A stretch of 64,000 nt of DNA, taken from Dermanyssus gallinae (lineage: Eukaryota > Arthropoda > Arachnida > Mesostigmata > Dermanyssidae). The stretch spans positions 183,072 to 247,071 of the forward strand of contig QVRM01005430.1 of the NCBI GenBank assembly GCA_003439945.1, written 5' to 3'. The notes beneath the pieces were generated by a model that was not told the origin of the DNA, did no database searches, and saw nothing but the letters and a program-made list of their open reading frames with translations. The translations under genes and the position numbers were made by a program. Shown piece by piece: positions 46,961 through 60,249 of this stretch. The number at the start of each line of letters is the position of its first letter. The first letter of the stretch is position 1.

Positions 46961-49410
46961 CCGAATAATACCAGATATATTACCACAACCAAATATATTA
47001 TTATTCGTATCAGTGGGAGAGGCGAGAAGATACACGCAGACAGGCAGTCAGTCAATCAGGAAAGCTGGAAGACTTCTTTCTGAACGAAACGTTCAGTAGT
47101 GTTGTTTGACGTAGGACAAGGACGTCACAGCTGCACAGCTGACGAGGTTGACGTTTTGTTCTGTGTGATGTTTTTTGGTTTTTATTTGAACTATTTTATT
47201 GACTACATCTTACAATCATTTGTATCATCATCATCACGGAACACGATTTTCATTTAAGTTGGCTGTCCTGTTCACTGTTTGTGTTACTACTACTTTTTTT
47301 TTAATATTAGGGTTTTATTCATATAACCATATTCCAGCGGTAGTGTTACTACTACTACTAATACAGCTACTACTACTTTTTTTTTTTTTTTTTTTTTATT
47401 GAATGTATGTTACAACCATTTCCAACGGAACTACTTTCGTTTTACTTCATTGAAAATGGAGGTTCTTCTATGCGCTCCGTTCATAGCTGATCCCTTCTAG
47501 TACTACTACTACTACTACTCCTACTACTAATACAGCTACTACTAGAATTATTCTTATTACAACAACAACAAGAAGTGCATCTACAGTCACAATTCTTCAA
47601 CATCAGCTAGAGCGTCTACTACATTGACTCACCAGTAGTCAGTTCACTCACTGGCAGCAAGCTGGAAGAAACAGCAGCAGCAGCAACAACAGCAGTGAAT
47701 GACAGAATAAACACTGCCTCAGCGCCAACAGCGCTGGAAACGTTGCTATTTCGTAGCACTGTAACTGCTGTTGCTGCTGCTGCTGTTGTTGCTACGGGGG
47801 CTGACGAGTAACGCGGATGCCAACGATATCGACATTGGCAACGATAAATGCACTATGACAACGTCAGCTGTTGCTGTTCCTGCTTGGCTGGCTGACTGGC
47901 TGACGAAATGACAGAATGTCGTTGCTGTCGCTGTTGTTGTTGTTGTTGTCGCTGCTGTTGTTGTTGTTGCTGTTGTTGTTGTTGTTGTTGCTGTTGTTGT
48001 TGTTTTGCTGCTGCTGCTGCTGGTTGCTGTGACTTTGCTCTACTTTGCAACACACTCAACAACTCTAACTCACTGGCTGTAGACAGAGAGCTAGGACGCA
48101 CACGCACACACGCTCACAAGCAGAGAGGTTAAGAGAGAAGGACATATCGGGATAGAAACAAAAGAGAGAGAAAGAAAGAGCGACAAAACTGCCTACGCTC
48201 TCGTCCGTCAACATCACAGCACCGTCATGAAAATCATGATCAACAACAGCAGCAACAACAACAACAACAACATCAGCAGCAGCAGCAGCAACAACAACAA
48301 TAACACAAATAACAACAACAACTACATCGATCTACAACTACATTACGATGGCGAAATAGCCAACCAGTCGGATAGTTGCACGGTCCAGCCAATCAACATC
48401 GTGACCCACCCTCACTCACAGGTCTCGTCACCTTCACCACGCTCACCATCACCATCACCACCACAATCGCATCATAGGTGTCACCCTCGCCGCCCGCATC
48501 TCCACCTCACTCGCGCACCCGCGTTCTTACTGAGTGACGGCCGGATGGACATAAGGACGATCTCAGTTATTCGCTGACTTTCGCCTGTTCCTCTGTATGT
48601 CTGTCTGTCGATCTGTAGGTCTTGATAGGTAGATAGATATATCTACCCATTTGTATTGCTATGTATCTAAGTGTAGTTATATCCATATTCATTTTTTAAT
48701 GCTCATGAATCCCATCCTATCTATCCACCTAGACGAGCACAGACACCTAGTTCTTCAGCCAGCTAGCCAGCCAACCAGCCACGCAGTCAATCGATGCTGG
48801 AAAGATCGGCCATTTAGCTCAGCTAGCCCGGCCAGTCAAAAAGCCAACCTTCGTCTATTCCTCCCTCCCTCGTCGGCCTAGTAACAACACGATTCGTAAT
48901 AATAGCCAAACAACAGTAATTAGTCTAACAATACTTATGATATATATATATATATATAAGGTATTTAACTCTCCTCCACAAGAAGTATATGTATGTATAT
49001 ATATATATCTATATAGAAAGAGAGAGAGAGAGGAAGATAGAGAGAGAGAGAGAGAGAGGGAAAAAAAGACAGAAATTGTATCTAACATCAAATTAAAGGC
49101 ACAACATTTGGGTCCCTGCGTTCCCTGTGTGCACCGTTACAAAGGGGTCCAGCGTGTGTGAATCAGCTATTTATCAGAAGAGTTCGTCAAAGTGAGGCCG
49201 CGATGCCCCATTGCACGGCCAACGACAGGTGCCTGAGTCTGATCTGCCGTAATCGCCCGCTTTTTAGTCTCGGCGGCAGACTGCCAACATTCTCCCGTTC
49301 TTTCGACAAGGGTCCGACGAAGGGAAGCAAATAACATTTGTACGGGTACCCAAGCATCTATGGTACTTCTATGCCCTGTTTGCCTGTCTGCCTCATCGAG
49401 AGCTGGGGCA
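46961..49410. other. no gene recognised; simple repeats
   Basis: Contains a T run (47376-47398), CTA/TAC arrays (47343-47375, 47500-47535), a CAG/GTT block at 47925-48025, an AAC/CAG block at 48240-48325, and GA arrays at 49018-49060. The frames through these are homopolymeric. Confidence 0.55.
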
Positions 49411-49413
49411 GGT

Positions 49414-49621
49414 CTTTTTTTTTTTTTTTTTTTTGGTTTTTCCGTAAGGCAATTGCCCGTGTACGGATTTTTCATGTCATGGCTAAGTTTAGTCCACTCC
49501 GGCATTTACCTTGTTTAAATTGGAAACCATGCAAACCAATTTAAGAGTGGCCGGTCTAGGGTTCGAACCCAGTCCTCCCGAATGCAAGGCAAAGGCTTTG
49601 CCACTAAGCCACCTTGCTCGG
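49414..49621 (-). mobile_element. SINE2, full copy with A tail
   Basis: The minus strand starts CCGAGCAAGGTGGCTTAGTGGC (box A), has an exact box B GGTTCGAACCC, then the body and the GTACACGGGCAATTGCCTTACGG end followed by about 20 A. It is the most complete of the four copies. Confidence 0.88.
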
Positions 49622-51047
49622 TTGTCTTGCCGGGCCGCGCGAGCAGTGACCATTCAAAGGGGCTAGTAATCGTAGTCAGTAGCTATCGCGTGCCAAACAA
49701 CCTCCGTGCAGCCAGCCGCTCGATCGAACAGGGTTAAGGTCACGCTGTCACGCCGTCTCTCTGTCAAGTCCTGACGGCTTCCAGGACGCCCGGTAGGCCA
49801 CTGCATCGTAAAGCTCTCTTTTGCTGTATGTCGAAGGTGTCGTTCAAGGCCTGATGCCTTCCTGGTCACACACACACAAACAGACAGCAACATTCACTTC
49901 AATATACACTCCCCGTTCCACATGCAGATAATTGGTCATACGTTAGGAAATCAAGCATGCGTTAGACAAGCAAGCGAGACACGCAGATAAATGTTTTAGA
50001 CAGAAATTGAGGCGAACAGGTCGGCAGTCGCATAAGATAAACCAACATAGCTACATATTCAGATAAGCAGGCTTTATCTCAAACTACCACCACAACCACC
50101 ATCGTCACTACTACTATTTTATTGTATATGAACCTAGCTTTGACATTGTCATCGTATAGTACAGGAATTTTCTATGTTTTGCAAATTCTATTTAGTGTGG
50201 ACGTTACTATTGTCGCCGCAACACTACGCTTCATATATATATATATATATATTTCAACACAACAATCATTTTCTCTCACACGCTCACGACCACAATAGCA
50301 GACGAGACACAAGAACAATAGCAGCACCAATACGTCCGCGTAGAACGCTCACCATCATCATCCTCGTCACCACGATCATCATCATCATCAGATCGTGCAG
50401 CTTCCCACAGAGATTACAACACTATCACATATAAGTATACTCGTCAGACGCGAAACGAATATAATATTCCGCTCGCATGGTTGTTTGGTATCACTGGGCA
50501 AAAAAGCTCTAACCTAGCGTTGCTGCTAAGGCCAACACAATGCGTTCAAACCTCGCCACTGAAATCTTGAAGGAAGACTATCATTAAGAAATAGTAATAA
50601 CAAATTTGTTTACTTTGGTCGAACAACACAGGAACTAGTGAGTATAAATAACTAAATAAATATAATAATCACCATATATATATGCATATATATACAAGGA
50701 AACATATATATATACACAAGGAAAATATAAACTAAACAGACAGAAAAAAATAAATATATAGAGAGATAAAGCGAGCGATGAAGGCCGCAAACCATCGGCT
50801 GTCAGCGTATTCCCTAGGTTTGACTTTTGTTCCCGCTAGCCGCCGTGTTGGAGAGGAAGGGGGACGAGATTGAGGGCAATGACATGTCACCAACATCACA
50901 GCCCCAATGCTCACAACACAGATACACACGCACACATCCCACCTAAACGGCTCGAGCGGCCGACATTCAGCTTGTAAACAATCGAACCAATGATTACGCA
51001 TGATGGGAAAGATGACGCTGACGGCGACACAACAAGAGCGGCAAAAG

Positions 51048-51078
<31 letters not shown>

Positions 51079-51790
51079 TTGAAACAAATAGCAACAACAA
51101 TGACAACGTTGATGGGACAGGACAAGACGAGAAGGGGAAAGGACGACCGCCGACTCTGCGCTGGCACAAGGACTCCAGGACTTGGTTCGACCCCTCATTT
51201 CTCATGTCTCTTCCATATGAGCAGTCTTTGAGAAGACTCCTCGTTGATTATTATAAATTATTTAGAAAACAAAATGATGATGATGATCAAACAAATACCA
51301 GCGCATACACATATGATAGGGCAGCGACAGCTGTTTAATGAACACAATCTTATTATCATCATCAACCACAGCAACCGTAGACGATTTATTGCGAAGTACC
51401 ATTGCAAGCGTTGCGTTTTCGAATGCTAGCTTTCCGCTCTTGTGATTACTCGGTAGCACGCAGTTGTCATATAGTATGGAGAACAAACAGCCCGAGACGC
51501 GAGTACCGTTGGCGCAATACTGCCTCACGTGCTTGTGGTTGTTGCTGTTCTTGTTATCGTGATTATTGTTGTTGTCGTTGTTGTTGCAATGGTCATGATT
51601 GCTCAATTCATCATGTCATGACAGCTGTCGTCACAGTAACATCCAAAGATACTACAGCAGCCCTGATACCTGCCCTTTGAAGATATACTTCAGGTTAAGT
51701 TCCAAGCCGGTAGGGGACGGAGGATGGTCTAGAATCAAAAGCAATCTCGTTAAAAAAATTTAATTCTAGATACTTGCCCTGCTCTACAAG
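49622..51790. other. no gene recognised
   Basis: Contains (AT)n at 50234-50252, CAT arrays (50356-50392), (TAA)n at 51050-51077 and GTT arrays (51537-51595). There is no supported frame. Confidence 0.5.
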
Positions 51791-51796
51791 TAAAGT

Positions 51797-51972
51797 TTTC
51801 GGGCTGACCCTCAGCCAAGATTTAACGTCCACGGAACCGTTTTTCGCATTGCTTCATAGACGGACCCCCATAAATACAAATGTGCAACGGTGGGTCTCGA
51901 ACCCGCGCACCTATGTGTCTCCTCCGGTCGCGAGGCGCAGACTTAAGCCACCACGCCACCGGGTTGGACACT
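51797..51972 (-). mobile_element. SINE1 copy, full length
   Basis: Reverse complement of the 23697 copy from TGTCCAACCCGGTGGCGTGG through box B (GGTTCGAGACC) to CAGCCCGAAAAC. I see no clear flanking duplication, so it may be older. Confidence 0.88.
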
Positions 51973-51974
51973 AA

Positions 51975-53300
51975 TACTACAACTACTGCTTCACTATACC
52001 TCCTGCACAAGTGCTATTACTTCAAGTACTACCATTCCTAGGGAAGTTGCAGCTGCCTTGGTGCTACCATTTGAACTGTGGCACTGTGGAGCCCCAAATC
52101 AACTAACTGCCAAATTGCCACTTACTTTACTGAGGCCTCTACAAGCCGTTTTCTTGCCCCCTTTTGCCATGTTATTGATATATCGTACTGAATTGTATAC
52201 TATTAAGGATAGAATGTACATATGTAGTCGTATAGGTACTTTAATCACTGTAGAAGTTAAGAGGTTTGTTGAAATCTTTAAGGCGGCTCGCTGGGAGGCC
52301 GTTTTAATTACCAGAGATTTGACGCCAACGTGTTCTGCCGCCAGAACAGTTTTACTCCGTTTGAAGCAGGTAAGAGTACCGGTTGAGGGACCACTGATTG
52401 CTTACAAAGCTCTGTATTCACCTATGGTTCTACGTTATGGCATCCAGGTGATCAGGGGAGGTGGATACCATCTGCCATCATCTGTGGGGGCTTACGTAAT
52501 TTAAGGTGATGCAATACGTGCCATCTTCTTTCCAGGCCAGTTAGTGACCTGCAGGGTAAATATCGCGCTTATCACCCTTATCACCTAGACGGGTAAGGCG
52601 GTTGTAAAGGGACGCAATATTCGTGGTACGGTATACTCAAACGAAAGTGAGTTCCCTATCTTGTCCGCTGCCGCAGAAATAGACCACACTGCCTTTCCTG
52701 CCAGGTCGACTAAGATCCTTCTTTCCTGTGAGGCTTTTTCGACGGCAGTTAACAAGTTATTTCGCATTCATCGCGCTCTGGCATAACCATAGCAGAATCG
52801 ATGACGCGTGATTGCCGATGTTGTAGACAGGCGGTTAGATTCATGTTATTCTTTTTTGCGTGTAGTGTACGTAATGTCCTGCTACGATGTTGTGACATTC
52901 TGGAAGAGCTGTATGAATTATAAACATCGCCACAACATTGACTTGCGTACTTGTGAACCATTGCTCATCAATGACTGTAAATGCCGTCTTACTTTGTCTA
53001 TAATGTATGCTACGATTTTTCTGCAAACTTGAGCAGTTGTAGTACGGTTTTGTTAATAAAGCACGTTGTGAATTGAAAAATGTAACTCCTACTGGCAGTG
53101 CTCACTCGAGTGTACTCAGCGGGGCTACCATTGACACTATGAAGACCCGCAGCGAACAGATGCCGCTTCTCGAGGCCTGATTACCTGTTGATTCATTCGC
53201 GCAGATGGCCCGTCCACACACACACATCGATATGCATCTGGGCGCTAATGACTTAGATCGAGTCTTTTCTTGAGACTTAGTGGGTTTGATAAAGAACAAG
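51975..53300. other. unassigned; one 148-codon open frame
   Basis: The plus frame at 52058-52504 is open for 148 codons without simple repeats (starts MVLPFELWHCGAP). I do not recognise a domain. An AATAAA at 53056-53061 lies downstream on the same strand. It could be chance or a decayed element, and there is no splice or homology support. Confidence 0.3.
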
Positions 53301-56300
53301 CTTCCTCGGAATCTGCCCATATGGTCCGGCCGTGTCGATGTCGAACCCACGACTAATTACTCACTGCCATCAGCCATCTTCACCAGACCATGAACTGTCG
53401 ACCAGTGATTTACGCAACATCACTAAACACCCATGAAAACAATCGACACAAAGCTTCTGACGTCATCCATTTGAAAACCGTCAGATCAAAATTTTCGAGT
53501 GCATCTAAATTTTCGAATCGTTCACGAACTACACGTCGCTCGCTCATTCGAGTCTAGGTAGGCCAGGATCGTATATATCTTGTGGATCGCAAGCTGAGGA
53601 TTCACTAAGTTACGGTCAAGATGGGCGTTAACTCTCAAACAAATCCGGCTTGAGGCGGGATTCAAGCTGGGAGATCTGGCAAATAAACGCAACAGCAATG
53701 TTGAGCTAAACAGCCTTGAGGGCTTAATTAAAACGTCAAAACGTTAAGCTTTAGACAAAGCACAGCTTAGTTATCTGATAGGTTGCGCTTGGGAACCACG
53801 TGACGTGGATCACACAGGGGTCAACTGTTCTGAGCCACTTCCGCACCGACACGAACTACGCAGGGGCTGGTGAGAAGACATCCTGCACTTTCAGCAGGAC
53901 GATGTCCATCTAGTCTGACTAGAACAAGGGAATCAAGTACTTAGAAAAAGGCGCACCTGGCGGAGGTCCGGTGAGCGCGACTGATCAACTTGGGTTGCTG
54001 ACCGGCGCAAGTCAATGCATTTCCCATCGCAGAGGAAAGACATGTTGTCTTGGCTTTAGCTAGACAATGTTCATAGCACAGGACGGTCAACTTAACATAG
54101 TCGTCCTCGTAATTACAAAACAATACGTTTGGGTAACTATAAAAGCATGAAAATAGACAAAACTTACAATTAACAAATATACCAAATCAACTCAAAGCGA
54201 TTCTTTAAGCTCATGAGAATTTGTCATCCTTTATATTCATGAATGCGGTATATGTCATCAAAAATGTCATGCTTCATTTGAACGCACAATGTTAAATAAA
54301 ATAGGAAAACGTTTTTAATGATAACGTTCATACTGATAACGTGTGTACAATGTAGAACATAACTCGGGTATTTTGGTTTAATCAAGACTGTTGTTTAAAG
54401 AGATTATGGAAGCTCTAACCGACTCACTGCGAACCGGAGCACATGTGTTGTACGTATAGGGGAGCTTAGGAAAAGAGCGCATTTTAAGCAACGTCGATAT
54501 CTGCGATAGACACCACTTGACTGCTGTTGTTATCGCGCCGGGCTGAAGGACGCGCACCCAGCGCGGGTCATCAACGTGTCCATACACGATGCGCTGCTTG
54601 ACCCGCCCGTTGAACCATTGAACGTGACACTTGCCCCGGATAACCAGTGGTGACAGCCGCCTGCATAGAAGGCAGTGTCGGTTAGACCTAGTAGAAGCAA
54701 ACCACCGCACCGAAAGCAGCGGAGAGTTTGTCTATCCAGTCCATAAAGTTTGGTATCGGGAAAAGCTTCTCGTATCATTTGTCGCATTGATAGCCACCAG
54801 GGCAAGTAGATAGGAAAAAGGCGAGAGTATAAGAGGTTAAGAATATGAGAAGTGAAAGGCAAGGGAACGGCGAGAGAGAGAGAGGAGCAAAATAAAGAAG
54901 AAGAAATCATCTAAGGGGATGATCAAGGTCAGAGATATAAATAGAGAGAGATAGAAAGAGCGAAAGAGGGAGATTTGGTTAAAAGAATGGAGACACATAA
55001 GAGTAGCGTTTCTGGAGAAGAATAATACTTTTATTAGAGTGGGTAAAACGCAGAGACGAAGCGAGACAAAGAGAAGAAAGATGATGCTAGATCAAATGCT
55101 CTCGACAGCAAGTATTCAATGGGCAGCACTGAGAGATGTGAGAGTTGCCGAGGCCCAACAAGCTCGGAAACGCCTTGAAGGTGCTAGCTAATTGAGCTGC
55201 TAAGCAAAGCAAGAATGGCCCAAGCCAACGAAGAGTGGCGAAATGTCAGAGGTCAGGCGGTCTTGTCGGTAGCCGTATCCTGCCGTTGAGCCAGGACGTC
55301 CCCATCATCTGTCGTCGCCGTTGAAGAGGTCACCAGAGCTGGCTTTGCGTTGCCAAAAAGCCAACAGCAATACATGGCACGGCTTTCGTAGCGCATCATT
55401 ATTCTTATCATCATCAGCGCCATCATGATTATTTTTGTTGCCGCTTTCGTCGGGGTCGTCTACTGTAGAAGAAGTCGCTGATAATAGGAACGAAGCTGAT
55501 CTGATGACGACTATTATTATTATGTTCGTGAGGTGGTGGCACAGACCACACGCACGAAAGGCAAAGTAGGCAAATGTTAGCAGGGTTCTGCCCGTGGGCG
55601 CCTATTTAGGTTCAGCCTATTGAGGTCCTTCCTCCTCTCTCTTTCTGGCAGGCCGTGCAGGTTTTCTTGACTGACAGCTTCACTGACCCTAAGGCCTTAA
55701 TGGGCCTTAGGGTCAGTGAAGCGAAGGGCAAAACAAAAACATTAAGTATAGTAAATAAAAAACAGCTGCTAAGCACGATGTCAACGATATCTCTCCTCAG
55801 ATTTGCAGATTAAAGTTAAGATTGGCGTAACTATCTAAAATATGTAAACAATGCAAGCAAAAGCCCAAATCAACCGAACCCATAATAAGGAAGAAACAGC
55901 GGCAAATGCAATAAACACGTATTTTGTTTGATATGTATTGTATATGGCCTATACCTAGTGCATTTACATCAAATGTTAGAATTGCTGGCCACCTCTCAGT
56001 TCACTTCGTGTTGTTCCGTTATTGCAACAGCCAATACCGGTCTTGGTCTAGAAATTTTAAAAGAAAAACAAACACTATTATAATGGGGAGCTGGCTCACC
56101 TAGCAGTATATTGTGTAAATGTATTAATTAAGGTAACGTTCATTATACCTTAGGGTTACCAAAAGCTGGTGTGATAAATGATTAAAGCTACCAAAGATTT
56201 TAGGACTACCAAAATATTGTGTGTTAAATGTTGTAAGCTTGTGTGATAAATGATTCTTTTGGCGTGGTTTGGTTGTAAGTGCCAAATCAATGCAACGCAC

Positions 56301-56455
56301 TATACGACGTTTTCCATCCTTACGCTAACCACGTTGAAAACGATGCGGAAAAAGAGCAAAAGATGACGGCGACAGACACCACCAATATGACGACCATGGT
56401 GATAATCACCTAACACAACTAGACAAATTATTTAAATAATTACGTACGTAAGTAC
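53300..56455. other. no gene recognised; palindrome at 55677
   Basis: On the minus strand, 53310-53390 has a tRNA-like box-B sequence GGTTCGACATC and might be an old SINE, too weak to call. A purine-rich stretch (GA-type) runs about 54860-55080. Otherwise no frame or repeat is recognised. Confidence 0.45.
55677..55722. repeat. perfect inverted repeat, 20-bp arms, 6-base loop
   Basis: GCTTCACTGACCCTAAGGCC is followed by TTAATG and then its exact reverse complement. As RNA it would form a strong hairpin on either strand. Confidence 0.9.
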
Positions 56456-56457
56456 CC

Positions 56458-56668
56458 GAGCAAGATGGCTTAGTGGCAAGCCTTTGACTTGCATTCGGGA
56501 GGACTGGGTTCGAAACCCAGACCGGGATCCACTCTTGAATTGGTTTGCATGGTTTCCAATTTAGACAAGGTAAATGCCGGAGTGGATTGCAAAATTAGCC
56601 ATGTCATGAAGAAAACCGTACACGGGCACTAGCCTTACGGATAATCCTTAAAAATTATCAGTTTTTCA
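56458..56668 (+). mobile_element. SINE2 copy
   Basis: Starts CGAGCAAGATGGCTTAGTGG with box A at 56466-56477 and box B GGTTCGAAACC at 56507-56517. The body carries CCGGAGTGGATT, and the end has GTACACGGGCACTAGCCTTACGG then an A/T-rich tail. Confidence 0.88.
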
Positions 56669-56768
56669 AAAAAAAAGTGAACATTACTGGGTTAAGTTAG
56701 GCGCGTACTTAATTTCTACCTGCTGTAACCAATGCCGAGTAGTGGTAGTACCCACACACACATATACA

Positions 56769-56910
<142 letters not shown>

Positions 56911-57547
56911 AGGCTGCAGAGCGGGCTGCACTGGTTCAGTGACACAGGTGTGCATACGCGCCGCACGCCAATTATCTCTACCAGACGGCGAACCGTGCAC
57001 ACGAAAATCTTGCGTCCGCGTTGGTGAAGTCGCTGCGTTGAATGGAAGATGTCGTTGACCAACCACTAATGGACAGCCAGACAGACGGACATACTTGTGG
57101 AGCTTTGCTTGATGGTCGTCGCCACCAACTGCCTTAGAGACAGGCAGGCTGTTGGTGACACGGCAGCGCTCAAATGTGAGGTCGGCGCGCAGCACCGGAT
57201 GAGCCGTTTGCTCATTGGCCAACAATGAGAAGCGGCTCAAAGGAAGATAAGGATAAGGAGAGAAGATACGGAGAGAGAGAGAGCAGTCGCTCAATAGTTC
57301 CCACTTGTTTTTGTTTGAATGCGCCGTCCCGCCGGGAGCCAAGCGAGAGAGAGAGTGCTGAGCCGGCACCAGAAACGGGCACTTCAGCTGGAGCCAGTTC
57401 CTTCTGCTGTTTCAGCAGCGGTCACGGCTTCGGCTACTGCAGTGAGAGCAGTGCGAACACAAACAATAGGAACGTTAACTGGTTGGTTTGTGTGTCGGTC
57501 TTTCCACACAACAATAGGTCATTCGCTGAAAAGATAGAGATAGAATC

Positions 57548-57611
<64 letters not shown>

Positions 57612-60240
57612 CCCAACGCAAACAAGTGTATGTAGAAACAAAAAGCCCGAGGCAGCTAAGGACCAGAGAGAGAGCGGACCATCGGGCAGCGGAAGTAAAT
57701 GATGAAGATGAGTGAAAAACATAGACACCCACGGAGCAAACGGGGTCGAGAAAGAACAAAGAGGAACAAAGGAGAAACCAGAGGTGTAGGGAAAAGGTAA
57801 GGACCGACCCAAACGAACAGGGCGACGCTTCCGGACAGGAAAGGGGTAGGAGTGCAGGCACAGCCGTCGGAGAATCATGAGCAAAAGAGAACCCCCTGGC
57901 CAGAAGTAAACAGGACTGTGTGTGTGAACGCAGGGGCTCGAGCCAACCAGAGCGGGTTGAGCGAGAACCGAGCGGTTGCAACATACAGCGGAAAGTGACT
58001 AGGCGCTAAGGTACTTCTACGACGAAATCGGCAACAAAGGCAACCCAGCGCCAAGGTCAGAGTGGGAACAAACAAAAGCCAGAGCGAAGGCGATCGCTTA
58101 CAAATGTTCCTGCTACAGACTGCTCATTGGCCATGCATTGCATGCGATAGCCATGACAGCCATTTGGAGAATGCATGTTCGGTACTACAAGTGCGCTGGT
58201 AACTAACGACGTTGTTGCGTTTCTTTGTCAGGATTCCAATGAGCTATCTATAGATAGGGTCTCAATTTAACGATGAACGACGCGAACCCCTCGTGCCCTC
58301 ACAAGGGTAGCCATCGGATTGAGTCGGAATAGCACTAGGTAATGGAAGCTAGAATAACGCGGAGCATCGCGACTAGCATCAGTGCAAATAATACGACTTA
58401 TTAGCACTGCAGCTGAAGAATGATTTATTTAATATAAGATAAAACAAAAGTGGTAAGAACTGAAGTAAACTTTACGGGGTTTTAGGTATTTGAATGTGAG
58501 TTCAATAGGAAGAGCGGTTTGCATGAAAGGGAAGGTGCTCTACTGTTGTTGTATTCGTTTGTACTCAGTCTAAGGACGCATTTTGAGTATAAACACTTTT
58601 ACGAAATTGTGGGCAAAATAAACAGCAATTTGTGTTTCTAAAAAGAGCAATTGTGCTATCAAAAGCCGCCTCATATACCGTGTTGCTGCGTATAGTTTAG
58701 CGAGGGGCCACATAATTTAGAAGACTTAGAATACCGCAATTACCAGTTCGACCAACGACACACTCGGAGCATACAGATTACGCAGAGAAAGACGGAGCCT
58801 GGAACTTTGTGTCCTAAATTTTAACAAGCGGCCCAGCTTCTCCTAGCAACAGGTGGAAAAGAAGATCTGCAACAGAGCAGTGATCTGCAAAATAGCCTGG
58901 TATTAGTGCCTCTGTCTGAAGGGAATATGTCAAGTCAACATACGCGTGCTGTAAATACTGTGGTAAAATTGATATCGACTGAGAGCACATTCTGATATAC
59001 ACCAGCTTGTTATCAGCTGATATAACTGACGTGCTTGAACGGCATAACCCATAGTAATTATTGTGAGGATCTACCAATAATAATGGTGAATAAACTTCAA
59101 CGAACAACAAAAAACTACACAGACGCAGGAGCAAGCAGGGTCAGCAACAGCAGACATGGGAAGCAAGATAATGAATGCACATTTGTGAGGTGTATGCGTT
59201 TGATTGGTATGTTGAATACTAGAGGAACAATGAAAACAAGAACTCGCTAAGCTGCGTCGTACGGGTACCTTATGCTCTAGAATTCTAGCATATACTGGGT
59301 TCCTGACGCAACACATAAGCTAGCAGCACAACGGAGAACAACTGTAACAGCGCTCGAAAACCGTAATAAGACTCACAGCTTTGCGTAATGACAAATGCAA
59401 CAACAACAGCAACAGCAGCAACAACAGCCACGACAACAACAGCAACAACAACCACGACAACAACAGCAAAAGCAGTAACAACAACAACAAGCACGAACTA
59501 TGATAAATGACAATCAAAGCACATTTGGCCAAAAATGTACCGTACCGGATTGACCTGTCGTTGGGCTTCACCTGCGACGGCGGAACAAAGCATTGCGTGT
59601 GCTCGTGTTGGCATCAACAGTTACATTGCCTTGACCGACGGCGACCCCATTAATGTGTCAAAAGTCGCTGGCTGTGTTGTCGCCGATTTCATGCAACCGG
59701 CTAACCCCAGCGGGTCTTCTACACTAATTACTATGAAGCACGCGGGGCCCGGTAAGACAAAAAGAGACTCGAGAGAAGTTCGGGGGAGGAGTTAATCGTC
59801 GGTTTAAAAACAATCGTTACAGGTGATTTTAGCCCGCATGAGCCCTCTCTGGCTCTCGTGTGTTTCCGGGGCAACTGCGTGCCGTAAGGAAATGGTCAGT
59901 CACTGCCACGAATAAGATTCGTGAACTTCTGAAGAACCGAAGAAAAGCTGACCACCGCCGCCGCCATTGGCGCTTGCATCAAATTCGTCGTCGTAAAGCG
60001 CCACTATGATCATACCATGACAATGATAACCAAGATACGGCCGATATTGAGATGACGTCGACAATGGTATATTCTGCAGTCGTCTCGAATCGCTTGCCTA
60101 CTTACTCGAGTGCGCCAACGTTCGATGCCTTTTATTTTGTCGCGTCGTCAGTATGATGTTCATATCACCCGTCTGTATTCGATTAGTAGTGGGTGTACCT
60201 TGTTGAAATTACTGCTGCCTTTTGTCATTCCTCGTCTTTA
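56911..60240. other. no gene recognised
   Basis: Contains (AT)n joined to (GA)n at 57549-57604, GA patches, and CAA/CAG arrays at 59398-59495. The plus frame at 59535-59795 (86 codons) is repeat-free but has no domain I recognise. Confidence 0.5.
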
Positions 60241-60249
60241 TTGGGGTCG

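Noticed and set aside
52058..52504. 148-codon repeat-free plus frame
   Set aside because: No motif, splice signal or relative is recognised, and 148 codons can occur by chance in this much sequence. It is mentioned only as an unassigned stretch.
53310..53390. Another tRNA-like SINE on the minus strand
   Set aside because: Only a weak box B (GGTTCGACATC) is present. No second copy or body was recognised.
56458..56530. Working tRNA gene
   Set aside because: The sequence has box A and box B, but the anticodon stem does not pair and the same head occurs in other SINE2 copies with a shared 3' body.
59535..59795. 86-codon plus frame
   Set aside because: It is not repetitive, but it is short and without any recognised domain.
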